Source: Planctomycetota bacterium (GTDB taxonomy: Bacteria; Planctomycetota; PLA2; JAEUHO01). Taken from it: DNA of 43,226 nt. Position numbers and translations under genes: made by a program. Below, one piece after another: positions 1 through 9,708 of the stretch (position 1 is its first letter; each line of letters begins with the position of its first letter). The notes under the pieces were generated by a model. The model did no database searches. It worked only from the letters and a program-made list of their open reading frames with translations, and had not been told where the DNA came from. The stretch spans positions 1 to 43,226 of the forward strand of contig JADZCA010000009.1 of assembly GCA_020851795.1 (NCBI GenBank), read 5' to 3'.

Positions 1-69
1 GGAAACGGCCATCCTGCCAAGCGCCCGACGCCCCAACTTCGAGACCGGTCCGGCCTTCGTGCCAGGACC

Positions 70-282
70 TCACCCTGGACCCGCTTGGCCGAGCCAGGGT
101 GGACCTGATGACCCGAGCCTTGACACGACGACCGCCGCGCCCTTGCCGAGCCCGGCGACGAGCCCCGCCATCTGCTGGGCGACGGTCGCCTCGATACGCG
201 CTTGCTCCTTGGCGACTAGCGCCCTGCGCAGCTGGCCGAGGAGGTCGTTGATGCGCTTGTCGTGGTTCGTCGGGCGGGCCAT
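70..282 (-). CDS. Small hypothetical protein
   Basis: A 70-residue protein I do not recognise. The start is supported by an AGGAG ribosome binding site about 8 nt upstream of the ATG. The first half is highly charged and probably helical (residues 1-40, rich in Arg, Lys, Glu and Gln). The second half is rich in Gly, Ala and Val, with a Pro/Gly tail. It is encoded on the same strand as the next gene, 71 bp away, so the two could be co-transcribed. There are no Cys pairs, signal peptide or clear HTH. It could be a small DNA-binding or accessory protein of the mobile element, but nothing in the sequence proves this. Confidence 0.5.
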   Translation of the reverse strand: MARPTNHDKRINDLLGQLRRALVAKEQARIEATVAQQMAGLVAGLGKGAAVVVSRLGSSGPPWLGQAGPG

Positions 283-353
283 GAGGGGCTCCTGAGGGGA
301 GGCGGGAGGGTAGCCGGGGTCGGGGGTAAGTTCCAGTGGTCGGTACTCCAGCC

Positions 354-836
354 CTACTTCTGTTCGAGAAGCTTGGCGAGGATGAATCCCGCTAGGGCCG
401 CGAGCGCGATGGCTCCCCAGTCGGTTTCGCCCTTCCTCGCCCGGTCCTCTTCGAGGCGACGAGCGAGGGAGTTGAAGTCCTGCGCCTGGGTGGGTGTGAA
501 ACCCCCTCCCTGTTGCGCGTGCGCATAGTACTGCCGAAGCCGCGTGATTTCCTCGGGCGAGAGCGGGTTGCCCAGACGCTCCTCGCGGTCGATCGCTGAG
601 CTCATCATCGCGCCGAAGCGGTCAAAGAGCGCCCGCTGGAACGTCTTCTGCTTCGCAGGGTCGATGATGGACTCTTCAGCGAGCGACATGAGCGACTGGA
701 ACACGCCGACGTTGACGCGACGGGCCTCGGCGACCTGGGCCTGCAGGGAGTCGAGGCGAGACGAGATTGAGAAGATGTTCTTGACCCAGCCTCCAATGCC
801 CTTGGGTATCTTGAGCGGGTCGGCGTCTACGGTCAT
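354..836 (-). CDS. Hypothetical protein with C-terminal membrane anchor
   Basis: A protein of 160 residues. I chose the ATG at 836 because GGAGAG lies about 8 nt upstream; a longer ORF reaching 1001 has no such signal and reads through low-complexity sequence. Residues 1-140 are mostly charged and helical, with a probable coiled-coil stretch around 25-45. Residues 141-157 form a hydrophobic Ala/Leu/Ile segment followed by a short charged tail, as in tail-anchored membrane proteins. The gene is divergent from hsdR, with a 237 bp shared upstream region that probably holds promoters for both. I recognise no family. A cytoplasm-facing protein tethered to the inner membrane is the simplest reading. 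Confidence 0.6.
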   Translation of the reverse strand: MTVDADPLKIPKGIGGWVKNIFSISSRLDSLQAQVAEARRVNVGVFQSLMSLAEESIIDPAKQKTFQRALFDRFGAMMSSAIDREERLGNPLSPEEITRLRQYYAHAQQGGGFTPTQAQDFNSLARRLEEDRARKGETDWGAIALAALAGFILAKLLEQK

Positions 837-1073
837 GGCAAGGCTCTCCGGCTGCGCAACGATGGTACGCAGGGGAGTCCTGGCGACAACCGTTGCTTCC
901 CGGCCCCGGTTCCAGCAACATGGCGGAGCCGGGGGAGACGGTCTCGTCCCGGCAGTGCCCCAGAGGAGCAGGTCCGTGCCCCGAGGTCGGCGGTCATCCA
1001 CCGTGGCCGCCTACCGGCCCCGCAGGTCCTTCGCGGGATCCGGGTCGTCGCTCAGGGGAAGGCGCTCGACCTC

Positions 1074-3509
1074 ATGAACAAGAAGGCCCTCAGCGAACGC
1101 GACATCTGCACGAAGTTCATCACCCCGGCCCTCCAGCGGGCGGGGTGGGACGTGCAGACCCAGATCCGCGAGGAGGTCTCGTTCACGAAGGGCCGGATCA
1201 TCGTGCGCGGTCGGATGGTCAGCCGGGGGAAGGGTCAGCGGGCCGACTACATCCTCTACTACCGTCCGAACATCCCGATCGCCGTCATCGAGGCCAAGGA
1301 CAACACCAAGGCAGTTGGCGACGGCATCCAGCAAGCCCTTCGGTACGCCGAGACGCTCGGTCTCCCCTTCGCGGTGTCCTCGAACGGCGACGGCTTCGTC
1401 CTCCACGACCGGTCGGCGACGGGAGGGGCGATGGAGGTACCGCTAGGGCTCGATGCCTTCCCCTCCCCTGACGCCCTCTGGGACCGGTACTGCTCAACCC
1501 GAGGCATCCCCCAGAAGGCCCGCGAGGTCGTCCTCCAGCCGTACTACGAGGGCGGCAGCGACAAGGCTCCCCGCTACTACCAGGTGCGCGCCGTCAACGC
1601 CGCCATCGAGGCGATCGCCAAGGGGCAGGAGCGCGTCCTCCTCGTCATGGCGACCGGCACCGGCAAGACCTTCACGGCGTTCCAGATCATCTGGCGACTG
1701 TGGAAGGCGGGGGTCAAGAAGCGCATCCTCTTCCTCGCGGACCGAAACGTCCTCGTCGATCAGACGATGGTCAACGACTTCCGCCCCTTCGGTCCCGTGA
1801 TGGCCAAGCTCAGCACGGGCGCGAAGACGATCGAGCGGGACGACGGCACCAAGATCGACATCACGGCAGCGATCGACAAGGCGCGGCGTGTGGACACCGC
1901 CTACGAGGTCTACCTCGGGCTCTATCAGGCGATCACGGGACCTGAGGAGCGGCAGAAGCTCTTCCGCGAGTTCTCGCCCGGTTTCTTCGACCTGATCGTG
2001 ATCGACGAGTGCCACCGAGGGAGCGCGGCCGAGGACTCCGCCTGGCGCGAGATCCTGGAGCATTTCTCCGGCGCGACCCAGATCGGTATGACCGCCACGC
2101 CCAAGGAGACCAAGTACGTCTCGAACATCGACTACTTCGGGCCGCCCGTCTACCAGTACTCGCTCAAGGAGGGCATCCAAGACGGCTTCCTTGCCCCCTA
2201 CAAGGTCGTCAAGGTCAACATCGACCGGGACGTGGAGGGTTACCGGCCGGAGAAGGGGCAGGTCGATCGCGTGGGCGAGGCCGTGCCCGACCGCATCTAC
2301 AACCAGAGCGACTTCGACCGCACCCTCGTCCTTGACGAGCGCACCAAGCTGGTGGCCAAGCGGGTCTCCGACTTCCTCAAGGAGAGTGGCGACCGCTTCC
2401 AGAAGTCGATCGTCTTCTGCGTGGACGAGGAACACGCGTCGCGCATGCGACAGGCGCTCGTCAACGAGAACGCCGACCTTTGCCAGCAGGACCCGCGCTA
2501 CGTCATGCGTATCACGGGCAGCGACACCGAGGGGCAGACCCAGCTCGGCAACTTCATCGACCCCGAGTCCAAGTACCCCGTGATCGCCACGACCTCGCGG
2601 CTGCTCTCGACGGGCGTGGATGTGCAGACCTGCCGCCTCATCGCCATCGATAGGGCGGTGGGGTCGATGATCGAGTTCAAGCAGATCGTCGGCCGAGGCA
2701 CGCGGGTCCACGAAGACACGAAGAAGTTCTACTTCACGATTATCGACTTCCGGGGAGCGACGGCCCACTTCGCCGATCCCGACTTCGATGGCCCGCCGAT
2801 CCAGGTGTACGAGCCCCCGCCGGGCGGCCCCATCGTCCCGCCCGAGCCGCCCCCGGGAGGCGGTGATGGTCCCGACCCCGAGGGGCCGCCTGAGGACGAG
2901 GTGATCGTGGACGGCCCGCTGCCGCCCGATGGCCCCGAGCCGCAGCAGAAGATCTACGTCGATGGCGTGGCCGTGAAGGTCATCACCGAGCGGGTCGAGT
3001 ACCTGGACGAGAACGGCAAGCTCGTCACCGAGAGCCTCCGCGAGTTCACGCGCAAGGCGCTGAGGAAGCGCTTCTCGTCCCTGGACGCCTTCCTTCAGAG
3101 GTGGCGTGCGGCCGATCGGAAGCAAGCGATTATCGAGGAACTAGCGGAGGAGGGGCTCCCGCTAGAGCCCTTGGCCGATGAGGTCGGCAAGAACCTCGAC
3201 CCCTTCGACCTCATCTGCCATGTCGCCTTCGACCGCCCCCCTCTGACCCGCCGCGAGCGCGCCGAGAACGTCAAGAAGCGGGACGTGTTCACGAAGTACG
3301 GCCCCCAGGCCCGGGCGGTCCTCGAAGCCCTGCTCGCGAAGTACGAAGACGCTGGACCCGCGAACCTCGACGACCCCCGCATCCTCCAGGTGCCCCCCTT
3401 CGACGCCATGGGGACGCCGCTCCAGCTCGTCCGGTCGTTCGGCACCCGGGAGAAGTTCGAGCGGGCGGTCCACGAACTCGAAGCAGCCCTCTACGAGAAG
3501 GTGGCCTAG
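1074..3509 (+). CDS. hsdR: Type I restriction enzyme R subunit (EcoEI-like)
   Basis: The 811-residue motor and nuclease subunit of a type I restriction system, which translocates and cuts DNA lacking the cognate methylation. The N-terminal PD-(D/E)xK nuclease shows D58 and E73-A-K75. A superfamily 2 helicase follows: Walker A ATGTGKT ending at T199, DECH at 311-314, GMTATP at 338-343, and a C-terminal helicase lobe with a VGRGTR motif. A Pro/Gly/Asp-rich linker (about 578-623) precedes a C-terminal domain of the EcoEI R type, which should contact the methylase. The gene is followed after 3 bp by hsdM, so it heads an hsdR-hsdM-hsdS operon. No frameshift is visible and the subunit looks functional. 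Confidence 0.95.
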   Translation: MNKKALSERDICTKFITPALQRAGWDVQTQIREEVSFTKGRIIVRGRMVSRGKGQRADYILYYRPNIPIAVIEAKDNTKAVGDGIQQALRYAETLGLPFAVSSNGDGFVLHDRSATGGAMEVPLGLDAFPSPDALWDRYCSTRGIPQKAREVVLQPYYEGGSDKAPRYYQVRAVNAAIEAIAKGQERVLLVMATGTGKTFTAFQIIWRLWKAGVKKRILFLADRNVLVDQTMVNDFRPFGPVMAKLSTGAKTIERDDGTKIDITAAIDKARRVDTAYEVYLGLYQAITGPEERQKLFREFSPGFFDLIVIDECHRGSAAEDSAWREILEHFSGATQIGMTATPKETKYVSNIDYFGPPVYQYSLKEGIQDGFLAPYKVVKVNIDRDVEGYRPEKGQVDRVGEAVPDRIYNQSDFDRTLVLDERTKLVAKRVSDFLKESGDRFQKSIVFCVDEEHASRMRQALVNENADLCQQDPRYVMRITGSDTEGQTQLGNFIDPESKYPVIATTSRLLSTGVDVQTCRLIAIDRAVGSMIEFKQIVGRGTRVHEDTKKFYFTIIDFRGATAHFADPDFDGPPIQVYEPPPGGPIVPPEPPPGGGDGPDPEGPPEDEVIVDGPLPPDGPEPQQKIYVDGVAVKVITERVEYLDENGKLVTESLREFTRKALRKRFSSLDAFLQRWRAADRKQAIIEELAEEGLPLEPLADEVGKNLDPFDLICHVAFDRPPLTRRERAENVKKRDVFTKYGPQARAVLEALLAKYEDAGPANLDDPRILQVPPFDAMGTPLQLVRSFGTREKFERAVHELEAALYEKVA

Positions 3510-3512
3510 CGC

Positions 3513-4970
3513 ATGTCGGTACGCAATACGGTCAAGTCCATCCAGGACATCATGCGGAAGGACGCTGGCGTCGATGGGGACGCCCAGCGGATCGGCCAGC
3601 TCTGCTGGATGTTCTTCCTCAAGATCATCGACGACCAGGACCAGGAGCTCGAAGTCCTCGACAAGGACTATCGCTCGCCGATCCCCAAGAAGTACCGCTG
3701 GCGGACGTGGGCCTCCGACCCGGAGGGGATCACAGGCGATGCGCTCCTGACGTTCGTGAACCAAGACCTGTTCCCGGCGCTGAAGGACCTCCCGGCCAAC
3801 GGCAAGCCGGGCGACCGCCGCCGCGTCGTGCGCGAGGTCTTCGCCGACGCCTACAACTACATGAAGTCCGGCCAGCTGATGCGGCAGGTCGTCAACAAGA
3901 TCAACGAGGTGGACTTCAACGACCTCGCCTCGCGCCAGCACTTCGGCGACCTCTACGAGCAGATCCTCAACGACCTCCAGAGCGCTGGAAATGCGGGCGA
4001 GTACTACACGCCGCGTGCGGTCACGGCGTTCATGGCGGAGCGGCTGGACCCGCACCCGGGCGAAGTTCTGTTCGATCCCGCGTGCGGGACCGGCGGCTTC
4101 CTGACGAGTGCGATCGACTACATGCGGAAGCGCTACGTCAAGACCGTCCGGGATGAGCGCAAGATGCAGGGGGCGCTCAGGGCGGTCGAGAAGAAGCAAC
4201 TGCCTCACATGCTGTGCGTGACCAACATGCTCCTGCACGGGATCGAGGACCCCAGCTTCGTCCGCCACGACAACACCCTCGCCCGCCCCTACATCTCCTA
4301 CGGGGCGAGCGACAAGGTGGACATCGTGCTGACGAACCCGCCGTTCGGCGGCCAGGAGGAGGACGGGATCGAGTCGAACTTCCCCGCGCACTTCCGCACG
4401 CGGGAGACGGCGGACTTGTTCCTGGCGTTGATCGTGCGGCTCCTGAAGCCGGGTGGGCGGGCAGCCGTCGTCCTCCCTGACGGCACCCTCTTCGGCGAGG
4501 GCGTGAAGACCCGCCTGAAGGAACACCTGCTGACCGAGTGCAACCTCCACACGATCGTTCGGCTCCCCAACAGCGTCTTCCGTCCCTACGCCTCGATCGG
4601 CACGAACCTCCTCTTCTTCGAGAAGGGGACGCCCACCACGGAGATCTGGTACTTCGAGCATCGGGTCGTCGAGGGGCAGAAGGCGTACTCGATGACGCGC
4701 CCGATCCGCGTCGAGTACCTGAAGCCCTGCGTGGACTGGTGGGGCGGTGCGGCGCGGAAGGGGAGGAAGGAGACCGACCTCGCTTGGCGGGTGACCGTCG
4801 GGGACGTGAAGGCCAGCGGCTTCAACCTGGACATCAAGAACCCCCACACGGTCGAGGAGGACCACGGCGACCCCGAGGAACTGCTGAAGCGGCTGAACGA
4901 GGCGGAGGCCAAGGCGGCCGAGCTGCGGGAGCAGTTGAAGAAGATCCTCGCCGAGGCCCTCCTCCGATGA
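3513..4970 (+). CDS. hsdM: Type I restriction-modification DNA methylase (M subunit)
   Basis: The 485-residue N6-adenine methyltransferase subunit. It modifies the target site as an M2S1 complex and joins HsdR for restriction. The N-terminal helical HsdM_N region (about 1-140) is followed by the catalytic domain. GEYYTP is at 162-167, the S-adenosylmethionine loop DPACGTGGF at 188-196, and the catalytic NPPF at 275-278, all intact. The C-terminal tail (about 455-485) is Glu/Lys/Leu-rich and probably a coiled coil that contacts HsdS. Start codon and spacing (3 bp after hsdR) indicate one transcript. The stop overlaps the hsdS start (ATGA), so the two are translationally coupled. Confidence 0.95.
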   Translation: MSVRNTVKSIQDIMRKDAGVDGDAQRIGQLCWMFFLKIIDDQDQELEVLDKDYRSPIPKKYRWRTWASDPEGITGDALLTFVNQDLFPALKDLPANGKPGDRRRVVREVFADAYNYMKSGQLMRQVVNKINEVDFNDLASRQHFGDLYEQILNDLQSAGNAGEYYTPRAVTAFMAERLDPHPGEVLFDPACGTGGFLTSAIDYMRKRYVKTVRDERKMQGALRAVEKKQLPHMLCVTNMLLHGIEDPSFVRHDNTLARPYISYGASDKVDIVLTNPPFGGQEEDGIESNFPAHFRTRETADLFLALIVRLLKPGGRAAVVLPDGTLFGEGVKTRLKEHLLTECNLHTIVRLPNSVFRPYASIGTNLLFFEKGTPTTEIWYFEHRVVEGQKAYSMTRPIRVEYLKPCVDWWGGAARKGRKETDLAWRVTVGDVKASGFNLDIKNPHTVEEDHGDPEELLKRLNEAEAKAAELREQLKKILAEALLR

Positions 4971-6673
4971 ACGCTCGGGAGATGCTCCTCGCGGAGTTCC
5001 ACAGGCTGGCCGAGGTGCCGGACGCGGTGCCGAGGCTGCGGCGGTTCGTCCTCGACTTGGCCGTGCGTGGGACGTTGGTCGAGCAGGATCCCCGGGAGGG
5101 CTCTGCAATCAACTTGCTGGAGCAGATCGCGGCTTCCAGAACAAGTGCGAGCCCCCTCCGGCGGCGATCGCGTAGAAGCGAGACTCAGCCTCAAGCCGAG
5201 GAGCCGCCCCACCCGTTACCCCCGACCTGGGCTTGGACGACGCTGCGCGAAGTTACGACGGACCACGGGCAGACAGCCCCATCGGGCCAGTTCACCTACA
5301 TCGACGTGACAGCCATCGACAAAGAGGCGGGGCGGATCGCTGGGCCGAAGGTTCTTGAGGCCGACGATGCTCCCAGCCGGGCGCGGAAGGTCGTCAAGAA
5401 GGGCGACGTGTTGTACTCCTGCGTACGGCCGACGTTGCTGAACGTCGCGGTAGTCGAAGAAGAGATCACCCCCACGCCCATCGCTAGTACGGCGTTTGCG
5501 GTCCTGGACGGCTGTGGCTTCGTCCTTCCGCGCTACCTGTGGATCGTGATGCGCAGCCCGTTCATGGTGGGCTGCGTGGAACTACGCATGCGCGGTCAGG
5601 CGTATCCGGCCATCAACGACTCAGATCTCGCCCAGTTGCCTTTCCCCCTCCCGCCCCTCGCCGAGCAGCGCCGCATCGTCGCGAAAGTGGACGAGCTGAT
5701 GGCGCTGTGCGATCGGCTGGAGGAGGCGCAGCGCAATGACGGAGTGGCGCTGGCAAGTGCCAGAGCCGCGTCATTCGCCGCAGTTGCGTCGGTTTCTGAT
5801 CCTTCTGCCAGGCATCTCGCATGGAGCCGCGTGGAGGCTAGGTGGGATCGGATGCTGTCTGCGAAGGCCGGAGTGGAACCTCTACGTCGATTCATCCAAG
5901 ATCTTGGTATCCGAGGACTCCTGACTCGTCCGTCGACCGGGGACGGACGTGCCGTAGATGAGTTGTTGGCGATCGCGCAGCACCGTGACCGTCTCGTCGC
6001 CGAGCAGGTCGTACGCAGGCCTTATGCGATCAGTGAAGTCTCTGGCGAGGAGCGGGAGTTCGATCTGCCAAACTCCTGGGCCTGGTGCAGGTTGGGCGAC
6101 GTGCTGCTCACGCTGGGGGATGGTCCCCACTTCTCGCCGAAGTACGTCCGCAGGGAAGAGGGGGTTCCGTTTCTTTCCACACGCAATGTCTCGGCCGGGA
6201 GGATCGACTTCGAAGACGTTAAGTACGTCTCCAGAGCCGACCATGAGGAGTTCTGTCGACGGATCAGGCCGCAGCGTGGCGATGTTCTCTACACCAAGGG
6301 AGGTACGACAGGAGTCGCGGCGGTCAACCGCGTAGAAGACGAGTTCAGCGTGTGGGTCCATGTGGCAGTGCTGAAGGTGGACGCATCGCGAACGTCGTCA
6401 GACTACGTCGCGCTCTGCCTGAACTCGTCCCATTGCTATGCCCAAGCGCAGCGACTCACTCATGGCATTGGGAATCGTGATCTGGGCTTGACGCGGATGG
6501 TAACGATCACCCTTCCCTTGCCGCCGATCGCCGAGCAGAAGCGCATAGTCGCTCGGGTTGGTGAACTAGCGGCGCTTTGCGATCATCTCGACGCTTCCCT
6601 TTCGCAAAGTGAGGCAGCGCGCTCCGCGCTTCTTGGGGCTGTCATGAGCGGGTCGCTGGGTGCGGTCGCCTGA
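4967..6673 (+). CDS. hsdS: Type I restriction-modification specificity subunit
   Basis: A 568-residue protein that recognises the bipartite DNA target for both modification and restriction. The ATG overlaps the hsdM stop by 4 bp, which fixes the start; a longer ORF from 4538 is only the shadow frame inside hsdM. Two target-recognition domains are visible. Each ends in a typical conserved helix: [17 protein letters not shown] near residue 230-245, and [17 protein letters not shown] near 520-535. The half-repeat organisation (two TRDs, each followed by a spacer helix) is the standard full-length HsdS layout. The TRDs are more AT-rich than hsdR/hsdM, as is common for specificity domains exchanged between strains. 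The methylation motif cannot be predicted by eye. Confidence 0.93.
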   Translation: MNAREMLLAEFHRLAEVPDAVPRLRRFVLDLAVRGTLVEQDPREGSAINLLEQIAASRTSASPLRRRSRRSETQPQAEEPPHPLPPTWAWTTLREVTTDHGQTAPSGQFTYIDVTAIDKEAGRIAGPKVLEADDAPSRARKVVKKGDVLYSCVRPTLLNVAVVEEEITPTPIASTAFAVLDGCGFVLPRYLWIVMRSPFMVGCVELRMRGQAYPAINDSDLAQLPFPLPPLAEQRRIVAKVDELMALCDRLEEAQRNDGVALASARAASFAAVASVSDPSARHLAWSRVEARWDRMLSAKAGVEPLRRFIQDLGIRGLLTRPSTGDGRAVDELLAIAQHRDRLVAEQVVRRPYAISEVSGEEREFDLPNSWAWCRLGDVLLTLGDGPHFSPKYVRREEGVPFLSTRNVSAGRIDFEDVKYVSRADHEEFCRRIRPQRGDVLYTKGGTTGVAAVNRVEDEFSVWVHVAVLKVDASRTSSDYVALCLNSSHCYAQAQRLTHGIGNRDLGLTRMVTITLPLPPIAEQKRIVARVGELAALCDHLDASLSQSEAARSALLGAVMSGSLGAVA

Positions 6674-6674
6674 G

Positions 6675-6947
6675 ATGCAACCGCAAGCCGAGTCACGCGG
6701 CGTCAACAACTCCGCCCTCAAGGTCCTGGGCGAGCCGACGCTCAAGCAGATCGCCCATGAGCTGGTTGCGGCCGTGAGGTCGAGCGTCACGATCGACTGG
6801 ACCTCGAAGGAGAGCGTGCGAGCGAAGATCCGCATCATGGTGAAGCGCATTCTCCGCCAGCACGGCTACCCGCCCGACAAGCAGGAGGCGGCGACCGCGA
6901 CCGTCCTCGCCCAGGCGGAGTTGCTGTGCGCGGATTGGGCGGGGTAG
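6675..6947 (+). CDS. Stand-alone HsdR C-terminal-like domain
   Basis: A 90-residue protein beginning 1 bp after the hsdS stop; an upstream in-frame start at 6660 would overlap hsdS. The segment from about residue 40 to 88 (VDWT-like start, then charged helix, then [16 protein letters not shown] and QAEL) matches the C-terminal domain of many other type I R subunits, the T1RH-like/DUF3387 region. The window's own HsdR already has a different, EcoEI-type C-terminus, so this is a separate small protein. It could be an accessory subunit bridging R to M/S, or the remnant of another hsdR. The reading frame is complete and tightly coupled to the operon, which favours function. Residues 1-35 have no recognised motif. 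Confidence 0.75.
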   Translation: MQPQAESRGVNNSALKVLGEPTLKQIAHELVAAVRSSVTIDWTSKESVRAKIRIMVKRILRQHGYPPDKQEAATATVLAQAELLCADWAG

Positions 6948-7005
6948 CCGGGGCGGTCCTCGGCGGTTGCCCGGGGCTCCGCACACTCACGTCGGTGACG
7001 AGCGG

Positions 7006-8547
7006 CTACTCGATGTTAACCACGAACTCGGGGCTGCGAGCGATGCATCGCCCTCGGTTCACGATGAAGCACTGGACCCAGTGCGTGCCACGGTAGCGAG
7101 TCGCCTCGTGACGGGTGAGTCCACCTGCCCCGAGTTCCTGAGACTCGATGAAGTTGCCACGCAGCCCGTTGTCGCGAGCTGCCTCATCTCCCGTGTTCAC
7201 AATCTGCCAGTGAACTTGGTACGGCAGGGGCGCAGAGGTGGACGCTTGAAAGATGAGATCGCAGTTCTTCGGGAGGCGGGGACTGTCGCTCGCGAAGTCA
7301 CGCCACACACCCATGTGTTTGTAGCGACCTTTGATGCTCACCCTGTACTGTCCCGCCAAGACCCACGTCGGGCGTTGCCGATGAGGAACGTTGAAGCGGG
7401 CGAGGGCGCTGCGTTCCGCCGAGTCCGTGACCCGTGCCATCGCAGCGGAGAACGCAACGCCCGACGCGCCGCCCGCTCGTTCAGTGCGAAGCCGCTGTGC
7501 TGCCGAGAGCGCCCGTTCCCCGTACGCCTCGCGGAGTCGGTCCTCCAATTCCTCCTCGGTCACCGCAGCGAGGAGTCCTTGATAGTCAGCTTCCACGCTG
7601 TCGAGCCACTCGTAGAAGTTCGCCTTCCGCTTTCGGTAGGATTTCCAGCGCTCGGCGAAGTTCTCTTTCGGGTTGACCGGGTTCTCGACCCAGTCACCGT
7701 CGTCCCGATGCTCGATTCCTGAGCGCATCCCGGGGATCACCGCCGCCAAAGCGTCGAGTAGACCGGCCTCGCCTCGGTATGCGCGAGCGGCCAGGGTCGT
7801 CAGGATGATGGACGCGGGTTTGTCAGGGTCGCCGTGGTACCGAACATCCCGATGGCGCTTCAGCAGTTGGACGACCCGCTGAAGGGGAGACTTGGGTGCG
7901 TCCTCCGCGACGGGCTTGACGGTCCCAGCGCGAGCCGCGAACAGGCGTCCCTCTGATGAACTCGCAGTCCGCATCCGCTCCTGGAACCACCCAACGTACC
8001 CCTGAGGGTTGCTCTTCGGCCACTCTCCGCCGCGATCCCACTCCAGCTTGTCGGTGACTTGGATCGCATGCGCCGCGTGGCGCTCGGGAACGCCAAGCGC
8101 GATGATGCTCGCGGGGTCATCCGGAATTGCAGGGAGGATGTCCAGGTGAAAGCCTGACTCGTCTGCGTACATGAGAGTCCAGCAACGGCGACCACCCTCA
8201 CGCGGATCGAGCATCTTCGCGTACACGCCGTGGGCCTTCAGGCGAGCGCCCACCATGTCCTTGAGTTGGCGTTGGCTGATCAAGTGCGTGAAAAGACGGA
8301 GGCGGCAGACCGCATCAACGTCGTATTGGTCGTCGGCAAACGGCTGCGTGGCCGTGCCGAGTGCGAACGAACCCTGCGGGTAGATGGCAGGGGAGTACTG
8401 TGCGATCGGGCTGTCGTCAGCGTTCAGCCATGTGGCGACTGCCTCATATCGGCTCTGCGCGTCCTTGTATTTCGAAGCCGGGAGGTCCAGGGCATCCGCC
8501 AGCGCCTCGACAAATGCGCGGCGATCCAGATCGAGAACTCTACGCAT
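7006..8547 (-). CDS. CBASS CD-NTase (SMODS) with AGS-C-like sensor domain
   Basis: A 513-residue cGAS/DncV-like nucleotidyltransferase, which makes a cyclic oligonucleotide on phage infection. The nucleotidyltransferase signature is intact: G59-S60 of the GSFALGT loop, D76 and D78 in a DVD motif, and a third acidic residue D136 in HLDILP. Residues about 395-513 form an extra C-terminal domain resembling AGS-C (adenylyl/guanylyl and SMODS C-terminal sensor), with a VNTG motif and a late TRYRGTHW motif. The ATG sits inside the end of cap5 (8 bp overlap), with GGAG 6 nt upstream, so synthesis is coupled to the effector. The clade is unassigned; CdnG enzymes are known partners of Cap5, but the nucleotide product here is unknown. 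Confidence 0.92.
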   Translation of the reverse strand: MRRVLDLDRRAFVEALADALDLPASKYKDAQSRYEAVATWLNADDSPIAQYSPAIYPQGSFALGTATQPFADDQYDVDAVCRLRLFTHLISQRQLKDMVGARLKAHGVYAKMLDPREGGRRCWTLMYADESGFHLDILPAIPDDPASIIALGVPERHAAHAIQVTDKLEWDRGGEWPKSNPQGYVGWFQERMRTASSSEGRLFAARAGTVKPVAEDAPKSPLQRVVQLLKRHRDVRYHGDPDKPASIILTTLAARAYRGEAGLLDALAAVIPGMRSGIEHRDDGDWVENPVNPKENFAERWKSYRKRKANFYEWLDSVEADYQGLLAAVTEEELEDRLREAYGERALSAAQRLRTERAGGASGVAFSAAMARVTDSAERSALARFNVPHRQRPTWVLAGQYRVSIKGRYKHMGVWRDFASDSPRLPKNCDLIFQASTSAPLPYQVHWQIVNTGDEAARDNGLRGNFIESQELGAGGLTRHEATRYRGTHWVQCFIVNRGRCIARSPEFVVNIE

Positions 8548-9691
8548 GAGCGGCTCCCACGGGCATCTCTCCGATGTCCATCGCGTGTACGAATCCTCCT
8601 AGCTGCTTCTGTTCGTCGTAGAGGCGGAGTCGGAGGTCCGCCTTCGGCATCCAGACCCGACCGAACTCGACGGCGGCAGAAACGGGCGCGGCAGGGAATA
8701 GGTGCAAGAGCGCCATCTCGCCGTGCATCGCCTTGATGCGGTCGAGGATCGTGCGCGCTGTGCGCCGAAACGCTCCGAGCATCTCTCGGGATCGCAGGGC
8801 GTCGTTGTTGGGAGTCGCCAGCGAGATGCGCCAAATGGCAGCATCGCTACCGAGAACATCCACGATGCGCTTATCGGTCACCGTCGCGCTGATCGAGAGG
8901 ACGAGCGCGGGCGGCCCGCGAGTAGCGGTCGGCTCCGTGACGATGAACTGCGGTCCTTCTCCGGTCTCCGGCCACCGCCACCCGCGAGGCTCACGATGAA
9001 GCTGGAAGACCTCCGCATCGGGGAGGTCGGAGAGTAGCGTCCCTAGCCGCACAAGGAGCGGTTGGGGTGCGACCGAGAAGACCGAGACGTGTTGGAGCGA
9101 TCCCTCCGCCAGACGCGGTGTGACTTGCGTGGCAAAGGAGCGGAGTAGTTGATCGCTCTCTACCTGCCAGAAAGACTGGTCGCGATCCTGGAGCATGCTG
9201 CCCTTCATGCCTAGGGCGATGCCGCGCCTGTCCGCAGGAAACCGGTCAGGCATGACCGCTTCGGCGGCTGCGACGTAGTTCACTGGCGAGGCATGGGCTC
9301 CGATGTTCGCGCCGTAGAGCAGAACCTCCGTCTTGCGAGCCGGTTGGATTCCGCCTGTGATTTCGATCCGCCGTTCGTGTTCGGCCTTCATCGCCTCTAG
9401 TCGCTCTCGGGGATGGCCGCCCACATCAGCGATGTCAACGAGCCGGTGGTGCTTATCGCAGAGCAGCATCAAGTTCGACGGATCGGTGCGGAGCCGAGAT
9501 GACTGCTCCGGGTGACCGCGAGGTCCATCCGGGCTGTCCGCGACGATATGCGCGATGTACGCCGCGTTGAACTCGAACTGCGTCAACTCGTCGAGCCAGA
9601 GCGGAGCGTTGCACCCTCCGTACTGGCAACGCCCAGCCGCCTTACCCCAGAGGCGCAGCTTCACCGCGTCGGGAATGTAGGAGATGGACAT
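8540..9691 (-). CDS. cap5: CBASS effector Cap5, HNH endonuclease-SAVED
   Basis: A 383-residue effector. In the Cap5 family a cyclic dinucleotide binds the SAVED domain and activates an HNH DNase that destroys DNA in the infected cell. The N-terminal HNH shows C22 and C27 of a metal-binding knuckle, the AHI motif with H48, N73, and C78 followed by D-K-H81-H82. The SAVED domain occupies about 140-375; the HREPRGWRW motif near residue 222-230 and the LVLSISATVTD strand are typical. I took the ATG at 9691, where HNH homology begins; a longer ORF to 10168 reads through non-coding sequence. It lies 17 bp downstream of a small HTH gene and overlaps the CD-NTase. Confidence 0.92.
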   Translation of the reverse strand: MSISYIPDAVKLRLWGKAAGRCQYGGCNAPLWLDELTQFEFNAAYIAHIVADSPDGPRGHPEQSSRLRTDPSNLMLLCDKHHRLVDIADVGGHPRERLEAMKAEHERRIEITGGIQPARKTEVLLYGANIGAHASPVNYVAAAEAVMPDRFPADRRGIALGMKGSMLQDRDQSFWQVESDQLLRSFATQVTPRLAEGSLQHVSVFSVAPQPLLVRLGTLLSDLPDAEVFQLHREPRGWRWPETGEGPQFIVTEPTATRGPPALVLSISATVTDKRIVDVLGSDAAIWRISLATPNNDALRSREMLGAFRRTARTILDRIKAMHGEMALLHLFPAAPVSAAVEFGRVWMPKADLRLRLYDEQKQLGGFVHAMDIGEMPVGAAHA

Positions 9692-9708
9692 CGCGACCCT
9701 GGGCAGCC

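Noticed and set aside
1..69. Distal att site or partial gene at the left edge
   Set aside because: The sequence has no resemblance to the tRNA 3' end and no coding signal.
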